Shown: positions 9,817 through 20,440 of the stretch, one piece after another
Layout of the letters: every line of letters begins with the position of its first letter
Numbering within the stretch: position 1 is the stretch's first letter
NCBI GenBank assembly: GCA_900095095.1
Contig: FMBT01000295.1
Coordinates: 124,001-188,000, forward strand
Length of the DNA stretch: 64,000 bases
Reading direction: 5' to 3'
Origin: Fragilariopsis cylindrus CCMP1102
Taxonomy: Eukaryota; Bacillariophyta; Bacillariophyceae; Bacillariales; Bacillariaceae
Program-made: the position numbers and the translations under genes
Notes under the pieces: model-generated
The model's input: only the letters and a program-made list of their open reading frames with translations
The model's database searches: none
What the model was told of the DNA's origin: nothing

Positions 9817-10800
9817 ATGTCTTCTTCGTCGGAAGAGCAAGCAAAAGAAATAACATGGACATGTCAGGATGGTATTAAAATAGCTGGTAAACAATGGACG
9901 AACAAGACAGGTCACGACGAGAATAATAGAATTAAACCATTGCGAATAATAGCATTGCATGGTTGGATGGACAATTGTGCGACGTTCGATTCATTATATC
10001 ATGGTCTGGTAGACAAGTTATCTGACATCGTCGATATTGACTTTGTTGCTATAGATTTTCCAGGTCACGGCCAGTCATCACATAAATCTTTAGATGGCCC
10101 AACATCTGTCTTGGCAGATTATTGTTACTATGTATACGACGTTGTTGTTCGGCAATTGAAATGGGAACCAGAAGATACAACGATTATTGGACATTCTATG
10201 GGAGCATCAGTAGCGCTCATGTTTGCAGCAGCTTTTCCTGTAGAAAAACTAGTCATGTTGGATTCATTAGGACCAAGTCCAAAACCGGAGGAATCAATTT
10301 CTTCATGTATCAGAAAACACATAAAAACACGTGCTAGTGGTAAGATGCCATCGTCCATCTATCCAAATTTTGAAACAGCCGTAGTAGTGCGATGTAAATC
10401 ACCTGCGATTTTGTTTCCCGGTAAGCAATATATAAGTGAAGACACGGCTAGATCATTGGTACAACGAGGATCTATCATCAGGGACGATGGCAAACTACAA
10501 TTTCTACACGACCAACGTCTGTATTGCCCGAGTATATTATTTTTATCAGAGAAACAAATTGAAGTACTATATAAAGATATTTCCGATCAACCAACGTCTA
10601 CATGTTTATTATTGGCTGATGATGGCATGCCTTTTCCTTCTGATTTAGTATCTCGAACAAGGAATATATTACTCAAAACTGACGATGCATATCAGTCTCT
10701 TCCCGGAAGTCATCATTTTCATTCGGATCCGGATAGTGTTGGTAGAGTAGTGGATACAATAGTCTTGTGGCTAAGACTATATAAGCTTAATAGAGTTTAG
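9817..10800 (+). CDS. alpha/beta hydrolase, SERHL-like
   Basis: A 327-residue serine hydrolase. The open frame extends upstream to a TTG at 9718, but the first ATG is at 9817 and gives a family-sized protein. The motifs are in the usual order: the oxyanion strand ALHGWMDN, the strand IDFPGHGQSSH, the nucleophile elbow GHSMG with Ser127, and a C-terminal GSHHFH carrying the catalytic His. This order and the wording (LHGW-DN, GHG-SSH) match the serine-hydrolase-like (SERHL) group of animals, which is linked to peroxisomes. No clear peroxisomal tripeptide ends this protein (it ends LNRV). No signal peptide is seen. Substrate unknown. It is convergent with the CRM gene. Confidence 0.85.
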   Translation: MSSSSEEQAKEITWTCQDGIKIAGKQWTNKTGHDENNRIKPLRIIALHGWMDNCATFDSLYHGLVDKLSDIVDIDFVAIDFPGHGQSSHKSLDGPTSVLADYCYYVYDVVVRQLKWEPEDTTIIGHSMGASVALMFAAAFPVEKLVMLDSLGPSPKPEESISSCIRKHIKTRASGKMPSSIYPNFETAVVVRCKSPAILFPGKQYISEDTARSLVQRGSIIRDDGKLQFLHDQRLYCPSILFLSEKQIEVLYKDISDQPTSTCLLLADDGMPFPSDLVSRTRNILLKTDDAYQSLPGSHHFHSDPDSVGRVVDTIVLWLRLYKLNRV

Positions 10801-11041
10801 ATGTCTAGTAGGTGAAACGTATATTGTTTTCCTTTTGTATATACGATTGGTGTTATACTCCATTCATTCCCCTCTCTCGGATAGTATATATACTATATTC
10901 TCTAATACATAATTTGATGATGCTCGGATCTTATTTTATTATCGTATATACTTCATAATTCTAGGTCCTATAATAAACAAGTATATAACTTTTTCGAAAA
11001 TTTTCTTTTCTTTCTGATATCATCAATTATTGAATCCTTTT

Positions 11042-11873
11042 CTATAGTTCTGGTGCTATGTAATCATCATCACCTTCCCTGGGAGGTGGTACGTATGGTG
11101 GTGGCGGAGGAGGAGGAAAGCTCCCATCTTCTACTTTTTCTATAGTTCCCGGAAGACCAAACAATATTGTCCTATCCTTTCGTCTCATTTGTATCATCTC
11201 AATATCTGGTGATGCCCCACTTTCGATAGCTAAATCTCGAAGACTCTCCCATGCTTTTTCCAGCGTCCCTGATTATTTATGTTGTTGTTTATTAACGAAG
11301 TAAGAGGGGATTAGCAATGAGATGTTATGAATATATTATAAGAATACCAAATATTTCAGCCTATTTAGACAATACATCATTGATTTGATTAATATTAGCG
11401 TTTACTTTATGTGTTTTGTTAATCAACTTACCAAACGTTTTAGTGTTTACTTTTACTTTAACAATTGTATGGTCATCCAGGAGTTGACGTAAGTTGTTTC
11501 CATGTTTAATTGTTGCACCCTTTCCTCCAACTGAAATAAGGGCTTTTTTAGCATATCTCCATACCTTTTCCATAACAGGGACCGCAATATCGGGGTTAAT
11601 ATTATTAATAGTATCATCATCATCATCATCATCATCACCATCATCATCATCATCGTAATCAACGTCATCGCCGTCATCATCATTTTGCTCTGCTCTTAAA
11701 ATTGATTCCTCGGGACGACACACTAGTACATCGGGAGCATTATTATATGGCGTTGTCGTTGTTGTTATCCTGTTAATAAGGATAGGGATTTGAACAAATG
11801 CACATACCGCCGAAAATTGTATATAATTCGACAGGATGAAGATCTTAAGGAATGAAGCAGGATTCATCGTCAT
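11042..11873 (-). CDS. plastid-targeted CRM (YhbY-type) RNA-binding protein
   Basis: Two exons: 11432-11873 and 11042-11268, joined across a 163-bp intron with a GTAAGT donor and a CAG acceptor (phase 1), giving 222 residues. Residues 8-25 form a signal peptide ending in CAF (A25-F26), the diatom plastid-import motif. An Asp-rich linker lies at 64-88. The core, residues about 100-145, matches the CRM/YhbY fold. It has a GGKG loop (116-119) at the place of the GxxG RNA-binding loop and a strand VKVKVN after a short helix, as in bacterial YhbY. The second exon adds a helix, FGLPGTIEKV, a Pro run and an acidic end. CRM proteins act in ribosome assembly or intron splicing. A role in plastid RNA is inferred. 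Confidence 0.75.
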
Positions 11874-12264
11874 TTATTTGCTTGAGGTAAATAAAACTCA
11901 ATACAACCGAAATGTCAGTAATTGGTTAAATCAGAAGATAATTTTGTGCTATATTGTCATGAAAAAGAAAATAGTAGAGTCTGTTGATGGGTCGACTATT
12001 ACACTAAGCTTACAATACACTGAATACATCTGATCGGTGATGCGATACGGTATGTGCTATTGTGTTTCATTCGATGGTGATTGGTGGCGATAGCATCGCA
12101 CGACTAACAGAGTTGCACGACTGGGATACTTTATAGAACGACGGACAGAAGATAGAGCAAGGATAAAAATCTATGCAAAATAACTCCACACAAAGCATAA
12201 TCTTAACAAAATTGACTCCATCCAAAGCATTTGGTAGAAAATCCATACTACATCCTAACATTTA
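11874..12264. other. intergenic
   Basis: 391 bp between the start of the CRM gene and the 3' end of the receptor relic. It should hold the CRM promoter. No reading frame with family resemblance. Confidence 0.4.
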
Positions 12265-13127
12265 TTAATATATATGCCAGTCTGGATGTGCTTTCCTGTA
12301 CTTGAGGTACCGTGGGCACATGTAGATGATGAAATTGAGCGCACCTTGGAAAGGCACAAATAAAGAGACAAGGACTACCATCGGATTGTAATACTGTCCT
12401 GTTGCCATCTCTGTGATCCCGGTCACAACTGGGAATACCCATGTAATATAGAATGGAATAAGATACCAAAAACCTTGTGTGGCTACTCAATGAGAATGCT
12501 TCCTTGATACAATAGTAGAATGTCTTCAGGATGCCCTTGGATTGTGTCCTATGGATGGATGCCCCATCAACTTCTGTCGTAGTAGACGAATAACTTGCTG
12601 CATATCTATCATTTCCCATTTCAATTTTAAATACACTTACAGTACACTATCAACATTATGCACGTAACAACAATAGTCTATATGTGAAGGTATTGAATAA
12701 CATCACAAGATATTTATTATTAGAGAAACAAAGACTATAGACGTCATACACAAAGAGATCGCCTTCATTATAGTAGTGATAACAATGTAATAGTAGTATT
12801 TATATATAGTTTACGTAACATGGCCCAGATTGGAGCGTAGAATATAGCCCATTGAAAGATTGGAGCAAGATATCCCCCTGTACAAGGTGGTCGATTATCT
12901 CCTATTTCATCATATGCAGCGCAATTGACTGGCATGGGAGCTATCCAATAATTGAAGAAAGTTGGACTGAAGATTTTGAATGCAATTCCCATTGTGCCTG
13001 TTCCGGCCCATACAATGATTGGTGCAGCATGCATAAATTTCTCATACTTGAGGATTTTTCCTTCCTTCATACCGTACTTTATGACAAGCAAATAGTAAAT
13101 TGCTAATACACAACTATGTTTTTGTCG
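12265..13127 (-). pseudogene. 7TM GPCR-like receptor, broken and lacking its N-terminus
   Basis: Two blocks belong to one seven-helix receptor-like family found in diatoms and other protists. The first, about 13127-12790, reads YYLLVIKYGMKE, then YEKFMHAAP, an FNYWIAPMPVNC loop and WAIFYAPIWAML: helices 3-5 with the second outer loop and its Cys pair. The second, 12619-12265, covers the cytoplasmic loop, then VATQGFWYLIPFYITW, helix 7 and a C-terminal tail ending HPDWHIY. Within this block the frame changes near 12487, between the AFSLS and VATQG stretches, with no room for an intron. Helices 1-2 are not found upstream; the hydrophobic frames at 13137-13428 do not resemble them. I infer a decayed gene. 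A sequencing error plus missed small exons is the alternative. Confidence 0.65.
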
Positions 13128-13714
13128 CCTAAAGTTCTATCCGCGCTTATCCCCTTGGACACTTTCCAGTGCACAAAGGAAGCGAAGTATTATAACACAC
13201 CATGGAGGTGCAAATTTGTCATCATTAAGCATCATTAAGCAAAACCACGTGCGAGTAAGGGTGCCTGGGGAATATTCGTAGTTTTTTGCCAAGCGGGAGA
13301 TGATCCAGAAATATGGTAGTAAAAATGATGACAACAGTAGGGTTTTCTAGAATTACCACAAAAACTACAGGAACATACTGGCTCCAAATCATGAAAACCA
13401 GAAGATATTGAGAATTCTTATCACCCATTATTCATTTGGAAACAAGATTCAAAATCGTGCAACAGATTTTTATCAAGTTTAATAGCCTCTTTGTTTGTTC
13501 ACAAAAGATGCACTGGTCCCCAACTTGTACTTGATTGGATGTTTTGCTTCCAGTATTTATCTTGTAAAACCTTTGGCTTTGTAGCAATTTTAGATTATTC
13601 TCCAATTTTTACATACAGTTAATTAATCTTCCAGATGACACAGAAATTGCTGATTTTTGTACAACAATGACAGGAAAGATCAACTATTAAGTAAGAAACT
13701 ACAATGATCCTAAA

Positions 13715-16123
13715 CTAGGCATCAAAATCATTTTCAGCTTTCACTTTTGCTGCAGCACTCCTGATGATGACTTTATATTCATTTTTGGTTTTCTTGTGAG
13801 CTTCCTTTTCAGTTAAATAAAGGTTCGTCAATTCCATTCTGGCTTGTTTTTCTTCATCTAACATATGTATTGCTATTGTTTGAGAATCTGTCACCTTCTT
13901 GAGCTCTGCCTGATGTATAGCAACCTCATTCATCTGCTCTAGTCTCAAACTTTCAATAATCTCTTTTTGGATCTTAATCTCCTGGCACTGATCTTGCCAA
14001 CTTTGATGGATTTCACCACGCACCTGTTCAGCACTAGCTAGCTCCTTCTTCACTACATCAACTTTTGATACTAATGTACTACAGATATTTTTAGTATTAT
14101 CCAGTTCCTTCTCCTTTTCATTTCTTTCAGCTTCAGACTTTTCAAGCTCAGCTGCAACTTTCTCATATATTTTTTGAAGTTCACTATACTCTTCTTTTCC
14201 AAACTTTTGAGCAGTTCCAGTCCCTTTTTCATCATCAGAATCATTATCCAATTCAATCGGCTGATCAAGACTGCCTGAAGCTTTTTCTGTTTTTACTAGT
14301 GCATTCAATTTTGCCTTATTTTCTTTCAAAATTGTAAATATATTCCTCTTCAGCTTTTCATTCTCATCTTTCAGTCGGTTAATCTCTTCATTTTCTGCAG
14401 GGTTTTTCGTACCTGTTGCTGCTTCCTTAGCTGTAGTAGTAGTAGTCTTTGGGAGACTGTAATATGCAGATCTTTTAGATTCTTGAGCTTGACGATGCTC
14501 TAGAAAATCCGCATGTTTTTGAAATCTTGGCTGAGGTCCACGGTATCTCCGGTGTTGTGTTAGGACAACTTTTCTTGAAAGGAACTGGATGCCATTGAAA
14601 TTCATTAGATACAGCGCAAGCTGTTGCGTTGCCATTTCGAGTATGCAGCAATTCTTCAATCGCTTACAGGAGATAATACTCTTGCGAGTGATGGAGTTGT
14701 ATCCATATTTTTCCAATTGGTCATTGAAGAACTGAGCTAAGCGATCTGATTTGCAGTTCATATTACAAAAAACTATACGGTTGATTGTGTCCCCATCACT
14801 CTCTTCTTTTCTTGGTGAATGACCACTCGTACTCTCTCGAGAATCATCATCCATTTGATCTTGCATCAGCGTATTTTTAGAGACCGTCATCTGCTTAGAG
14901 CTTTTATCAGATTCGATATCGTTATCGTTTCTCAATATAAGCTCCGACGACGGCGATTTCTTGTCGTTCGTAGACAACGTTATATTTGTAGGATTACTCG
15001 GTTCAACCTGAAACGCACGATCGCGTCGGAATTTAAAATGGACGCCATTTTTGAACGCAATTTTGCTTAGCTCGTCGTTGTCGACGACGCTTTGGGCTGC
15101 GTCCGGAGAGACAGCAAGGAAGACACATACATCACCTCCTACGGACTTGCCACCTACAATTATATCGTGATCGTAGAGCTTCTGATCTACGAAATATCGA
15201 TTGATATAAGCGGTTGTTGAAGCTACCGTCAACGTACATGGTTTCTTTGATAGGTATACTAGACAGCTTGTTGCTTTCCATGTCGGTTTTCTTTGTCCAG
15301 GAGATGTAGAAGAAGAATATCGAGCCACATCGGTTCGTTTTGTCTGTACCGAGTTATCATCTTTTTGAGAAACAGGTGACGCAGAATAATTCGCATGGCG
15401 TTTGAAGTGTAATCTTGTTCCCTCTACCATCTGCCTACCGCTTATATTCATAATTTGATCGGCTGCTTCTACAGTTTTCATTTCGAGGACCCAGTCACGG
15501 AATAAAGTTGGGGCTTCGTAACAGTCCAAGATACTCTCGGTATCGGTCATGTTAATATTCTTAAGAGTTTCATTCATCACGATTAAAAATGATTCTGGCG
15601 TATGACGAGGTGGTATTGTATGAAAAAATATTTGCCTGTTGATCTTACTATTATTGGCGTTTGGTGGACTGGTTGGAATCGAAAGATTCTTATCGCCAGT
15701 GTCAGCTTGAGTTCTTGGTGTAGAGGACTGCTTTGCACGTTTCGCAGGTCTCTCAACATCCCCATTCCCAGTGTTGAATTTCTCTGTCAAGTGGTTTCTC
15801 TTTTGCGGAGAGCTTTCACCTGGTACGTCCCAACGCTCTATGTCAATTATCGTCCGTTCGTTACCTATATCAAGACTCGTCCCGTCAAGCAGCAACAGCC
15901 TTTTGAGTAGTGCCTCAGAACGCATTTCCACGTAGAATTCATTATTATTATATTTTGTACGTTTGTATTTTTCTTCACAAATGACGATGGGAGTAGGGTG
16001 ACCAGAAACATGGCTAAGCTTGGAGTTCAGGCAGTCGAACATGTTTCTCTCCGTAAAGAATGAAGGAACCCGTACAGCTGCAACTAAAACAGCCAATTCC
16101 GTAACATAGCTTCGTCCTGACAT
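13715..16123 (-). CDS. protein with RRM-like modules and C-terminal coiled coil
   Basis: A single-exon 802-residue protein starting at the ATG at 16123. Four stretches of about 80-90 residues have an alternating strand-helix pattern like divergent RRMs: about 5-95, 165-245, 285-375 and 445-525. The clearest are IFFHTIPPRHTPESFL and NRIVFCNMNCKSDRLAQFF, which look like a first strand and helix. No canonical RNP1 octamer is obvious. Linkers are Ser/Lys/Asp-rich, with a basic PAKRAKQ stretch that could be a nuclear signal. Residues about 575-790 are a long coiled coil rich in Glu, Lys and Gln. A nuclear RNA- or protein-binding scaffold is a reasonable guess. I do not recognise a named family. 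Confidence 0.65.
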   Translation of the reverse strand: MSGRSYVTELAVLVAAVRVPSFFTERNMFDCLNSKLSHVSGHPTPIVICEEKYKRTKYNNNEFYVEMRSEALLKRLLLLDGTSLDIGNERTIIDIERWDVPGESSPQKRNHLTEKFNTGNGDVERPAKRAKQSSTPRTQADTGDKNLSIPTSPPNANNSKINRQIFFHTIPPRHTPESFLIVMNETLKNINMTDTESILDCYEAPTLFRDWVLEMKTVEAADQIMNISGRQMVEGTRLHFKRHANYSASPVSQKDDNSVQTKRTDVARYSSSTSPGQRKPTWKATSCLVYLSKKPCTLTVASTTAYINRYFVDQKLYDHDIIVGGKSVGGDVCVFLAVSPDAAQSVVDNDELSKIAFKNGVHFKFRRDRAFQVEPSNPTNITLSTNDKKSPSSELILRNDNDIESDKSSKQMTVSKNTLMQDQMDDDSRESTSGHSPRKEESDGDTINRIVFCNMNCKSDRLAQFFNDQLEKYGYNSITRKSIISCKRLKNCCILEMATQQLALYLMNFNGIQFLSRKVVLTQHRRYRGPQPRFQKHADFLEHRQAQESKRSAYYSLPKTTTTTAKEAATGTKNPAENEEINRLKDENEKLKRNIFTILKENKAKLNALVKTEKASGSLDQPIELDNDSDDEKGTGTAQKFGKEEYSELQKIYEKVAAELEKSEAERNEKEKELDNTKNICSTLVSKVDVVKKELASAEQVRGEIHQSWQDQCQEIKIQKEIIESLRLEQMNEVAIHQAELKKVTDSQTIAIHMLDEEKQARMELTNLYLTEKEAHKKTKNEYKVIIRSAAAKVKAENDFDA

Positions 16124-16900
16124 GGCATGCAGAATTAAATAGTAAACACTGGCTTCGTGTCTAATCGAAAAGCTGATGATCTATGAAGCGATGATATCGG
16201 TATTATTTGATCGAGTCTATGGCGATACTATTTGTCCACAATAAGGAGGATAGAGCAACCAATTTGGACGTTGTATTAATTGCACTGTGAAATAGATCGT
16301 GAAAGAGAGGTACAATAATGGTACAATTACAACGCGGAACAGGTTTTAAAGCGAAAGTTAAAAAAAACTAAAAAAATAGGCCATAAAAGGCGATGATTAT
16401 ATCTTACCTACTATAGCTACAATGGTCTTTCTTTGGCTACCACTGGCCATTTCAGATAATTTCTTTAATCTATTGGTGTTTATGATGGCATTTAGGACTG
16501 AGATAACTGATCGGGTCTTTAAGTCAAACCTACTTGAGGCAAAAACTAGACAATTGATTTTGTCACCACAGCTTCTTCTTTGTCTCCCACTTTTCTTCAT
16601 GAGCAACCTAGGTCAGCTCTCTCTTTAACCATTGGCTCTAACTTCAGTCATTTGATTTTCTATGCACACAGTTTTAGAGACCTCAGTTACATTATCTTTT
16701 GACAGTGATGAGAGAGAGATATTATGTTTTCATAACCTGTAAATGTGTCTAGCTACCTAAGTTCACTAGACTGAAGACTTCCTAACTAAATATGGATGTA
16801 TATAAATAGTAGTAAATGTGAGCTTAGTTACTTGTTAGTGGCGTATATCTACTTGTATGGTCTGTCATTGGTCAGTCATTCCCTAGTTATTCATGTCTTA

Positions 16901-16926
16901 CAGCAGCAGCAGCAGCAGCAGCAGCA
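16901..16926. repeat. (CAG)n microsatellite
   Basis: About eight and a half perfect CAG units in a non-coding stretch. It is not part of a supported reading frame. Confidence 0.9.
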
Positions 16927-17386
16927 ATAGCAACAGTCATAGAACATGAGACTAACCTTGAGTAGAAATGATATGACGACAGTACTACTATTACTCTTTT
17001 AATCAACTCTTGACTACTATTGTAATTAATTCAACTTACTAGACATTTTGACTTCCAAGTTTTCAATATTTATGTTCTTCTTGTTTTTATCATCTCTATA
17101 TATTTAGGTTGATACAGGGTTGCACATAGAACTGTCAAAGAAAAAGAAAATTAATTTTGGGTTCACTATGAAAATTGTGACTGTGTATATCTCCAACAAA
17201 GCACAGTATAATGTGTACCCCTACCTAGTTGACCATCACAAAAACTGATTCTTCCTAGATTTCAAGTCCTGGTGCAAGCAATGGGCACAATCAATATCAT
17301 GAATTGTACTCAATATGTGGCAAAAAGAGAAGTTAGCAATTATTGTTTTCAAGCACCATTTATAGGAAGGTGTCTGGTCTTGCAAT

Positions 17387-17414
17387 CACACCACACACAT
17401 ACACACACACACAC
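17387..17414. repeat. (CA)n microsatellite
   Basis: CA dinucleotide run with two small interruptions, intergenic. Confidence 0.85.
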
Positions 17415-17693
17415 GATGCTTCGTTCATTAACAAATAATGCAATCTAGTATTTCTTGTGTATCTGATAGTTCAGAAAAAGTTGCTACTACAACAGTAGCA
17501 GTACATTGATTTATGTTCTATTTTGTTCTATTACAACTTTGAAATTGCTAGTACTAGTCATCATACTCAGCCCCCATCTACACAATTGCGGTAATATGGT
17601 AATGATTTACTGTACCATGACAAGTTGTTTAAATGAGGTTGCTTTGTTATATCATTGTATAACTGTATCACCTTCAACAAAGAATTGAAAATA

Positions 17694-17695
<2 letters not shown>

Positions 17696-17725
<30 letters not shown>
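17696..17725. repeat. (TA)n microsatellite
   Basis: Uninterrupted TA run of about 30 bp located some 95 bp downstream of the stop codon of the LRR-HlyIII gene. Confidence 0.85.
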
Positions 17726-17727
<2 letters not shown>

Positions 17728-17820
17728 ATATCAATTAATGTCAATTAATGCATCCTAATTTCTATCTACAAGATAACTATCTACAAGATAAAACTATGGT
17801 GACGATTAATGAAGTCATAT

Positions 17821-19947
17821 TTATATAGGAATATCGATTTCCAACGGATGTTTTGCAACGTAATAGTAGATTGCTATCCAATGCACAAAACTTCCAGTCA
17901 TTACAAATAAATGCCAAATTGCATGATCGAGATTGTTATTTCGTACAAAGAAGGGTACGCCGGCAGTGTAGGCTACACCACCCAGTAAAATCAAGAGAAC
18001 GCACTCTTTTTCTCCTTCTAACCTTGCTGCCATTTGGGGGAGACAAAGTAAGCAAGCCCAACCCATACCCAAATACATCGCTAGACTGAATGTACTCTTC
18101 CATTTCCAGTTTGGATAGAAAGCTTCAACCGTAATCCCACAGAAACCACAGATGTAAATGAATCCAAGCAACTTTGTTGTACATAATCAAAATCGACATG
18201 GGTAGAAAGAAAAAGAATCACAAACAATTCAAATGAATTAGTGTTATTGTGATTCGATGATTTAAACAGTCAATTCAATCTAGAACATAGTCGTACATAC
18301 AAGCAACTTCAGGTCAAGACTTACACCGAAGCTATATATTGGTTGATCACTGAGAAGTATTTGCATAAAGGGTGTATACGAACCAGCAATCAGGATATAT
18401 ATAGCACATTTGTCCATTACAGCAAAAACCTTACGGGAATTGACCATGGTAAAGAAGGAGTGGAAAAGAGTTGAACTTAAGTAAAGTGCAAGTAAGCTAA
18501 AGGAGAAGATAACGCAGCTGAATTTATGCGTTAAGCTTAAGTCTCGGACTCGTTGTACCATTAATTGCCATCCAACTAAACTCAGTATAACGCCTATGCA
18601 ATGTGTAACAGCATTCATAATCTGTTAAAAAATGAATCGTCCAGGTAAGAAAGGTTAATAGAAGCGAAAAGACTTAGTTTAGTCAACAATCAAACAAAAA
18701 AAGGGTATTCGTACTCGTCATTCATTAGTTGATGATCTAGATAGAACTAGAGACGATCCCTCGAAAAGCAACAGAATAATAGTAGATAATCTAGAAAAAA
18801 GAATTGACGAAAAGTAGTAAATATGTATGGTGCTCACCTCTGGAAATACAAGATTACCCTCCATATTGACGAATATCTGACCTCTCTTTTCACTACTAGT
18901 CATTCGATCTTTTAACAAGTTTTCGATGGCTACAGTTCCTTGATGACCAATTTGATTAGCACTCAAATCTACATTGAAAACTCGTCCACCGGCTGATGTC
19001 TTATTATTATCCTTCGACGAAGTAATTTGTTTAGAATGGTTCATATCATCTAGTATGAGTTCACAGAATGCTAGTGCACCCCTTTCTCCAATACGACATC
19101 GTCTTAAATTGAGAACTTCGATTGTCTTGTTTTGTCTGCAGGCCATGAACAGGGCGGATGCACCGTACGGACCAATTCGATGCCGAGGTAAGAATACTTC
19201 TCGGATGTACTTGGTTGTTTGTAGAGCCTTCGCAAGTGATAACGCACCATGACTTTTGAATCCTATTAACTTTCTATTCAAAGCGTGTCTACCCTCCTTA
19301 CTCGCAATCGAAAAATCAAGTCTAGTGATATGTTTAAGTGCACCGTTACCGTGTCGGAGCAATAACTCCACTAAAGCTAACATATCGGTATCATGAAACG
19401 ATCCAGTGGGACGTAAACTTGGTGAAGAGAATCGGATAGTAGTTAGGATACCAGAATTGAATGGAACGTTGTAAAATCTACAGAAGCACATGTACTCCCC
19501 TATAATAGTTTCGATATTTCCAGCTTGGTGCGAGTCCAAATGTTCCATCATCATAGGACTCGTCACCATAGGACTAATAACAGTTGATGAGTTTTTCAAG
19601 GAAAAGAATTCAACATCAGTTTCAGTAATAGAAGGACTATCTTCTTCGTTTTTTTTCTCTTCGTGATTGACATTCATATGGATATTACCATAACTACCAC
19701 TCTTGCCAATTGACTTGAATGGATCATTATCACAATTATCACAACAAAGTCCGCTGAGTGACTTCATGAATGTCATTGATAATGCCTTAGCTTTCGCCAT
19801 GCGTAAATCAATGAATTTTTCATTCGTGTTCGTACCATTGCCATTGCCATTATAATTGTCATTACCATTGATGTGATCACTATCTTCTAAAAGCTTATCA
19901 GTATCCAATGACGACGACGACGGCGTCGACTCTGCTAAACTTGGCAT
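17821..19947 (-). CDS. LRR domain fused to HlyIII/PAQR seven-TM protein
   Basis: Three exons: 18838-19947, 18325-18621 and 17821-18171, with introns of 216 and 153 bp, both phase 0 and GT-AG. The joined protein has 585 residues. Residues about 165-365 hold ribonuclease-inhibitor-type leucine-rich repeats: LKHITRLDFS, TKYIREVFLPRHRIG, IEVLNLRRCRIG and FNVDLSANQIG, each followed by a G-A-x-A-L helix. Residues 371-585 are a complete HlyIII/PAQR domain: NAVTHCIG opening, S-x3-H (Ser420, His424), Asp440 in MDKCAIY, and H-A-I-W-H plus a third His (552, 556, 566), the zinc-site residues of the family. PAQR proteins include adiponectin receptors with ceramidase-like activity. Exon 1 ends FPE and exon 2 starts IMNAV, which reproduces the family's usual Glu before the NAVTH-type motif and supports one gene. 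The N-terminus is Ser/Asn-rich and has no signal peptide. Confidence 0.85.
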
Positions 19948-20440
19948 CTTGCTACCTTTTATTTCTTCTTCTCTCTTCTAATTATGATCTTGAAATGAGT
20001 ACAGTTCTTTATGAACCACAGCAGGATTCAATCGGTATAATTTTAGAAAAAAAAAACTTTTTTTTCTTTTCATTATTCTATTTTTCAATTATAGACATCC
20101 AAATTTTGTTACAGATAACGTTATAAACGACGAATCTGCCGACATTAACACGGGCACCGATTTTGAATAGGTCGATTTTTTTGCCCGCGCCATCAAACAT
20201 TGAGTCATTTGGCGAATCTGTCAACGCGTACTATCAACCAGATGATCCAAAATGGGGGGAATATGGAAAGAGGGGGAATGAAATAGCTTATAATGTCGAA
20301 ACATCGAAAATCTAGATACTTCGAAGTAACTTAGTAATATACGTAATATTACAAATGCTACTAATTTTAGTCTCCTATTACTGCTACAGTGTAGGAAGGC
20401 ATAGCTTATTGAGCAAGATGATATTATTATGATTGATTTT
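19948..20440. promoter_or_regulatory. intergenic, upstream of LRR-HlyIII gene
   Basis: 493 bp separating two minus-strand genes in tandem. It should hold the promoter of the LRR-HlyIII gene and the 3' flank of the TPR gene. No site is recognised. Confidence 0.4.

Larger units (their letters stand above)
16124..17820. other. long repeat-containing intergenic region
   Basis: About 1.7 kb with three microsatellites: CAG at 16901, CA at 17387 and TA at 17696. Several short frames occur (for example 16397-16606 on minus), but none carries a recognisable motif. It may include old transposon remnants, which I cannot classify. Confidence 0.45.

Noticed and set aside
13137-13428. Hydrophobic frames upstream of the 7TM relic, tested as its missing helices 1-2
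   Set aside because: Sequence does not match the family's N-terminal helices and the frames change; left unassigned.
16397-16628. Overlapping frames on both strands near 16.5 kb
   Set aside because: Considered as transposon protein remnants, but no catalytic motif, no terminal repeats and no target-site duplication could be seen.
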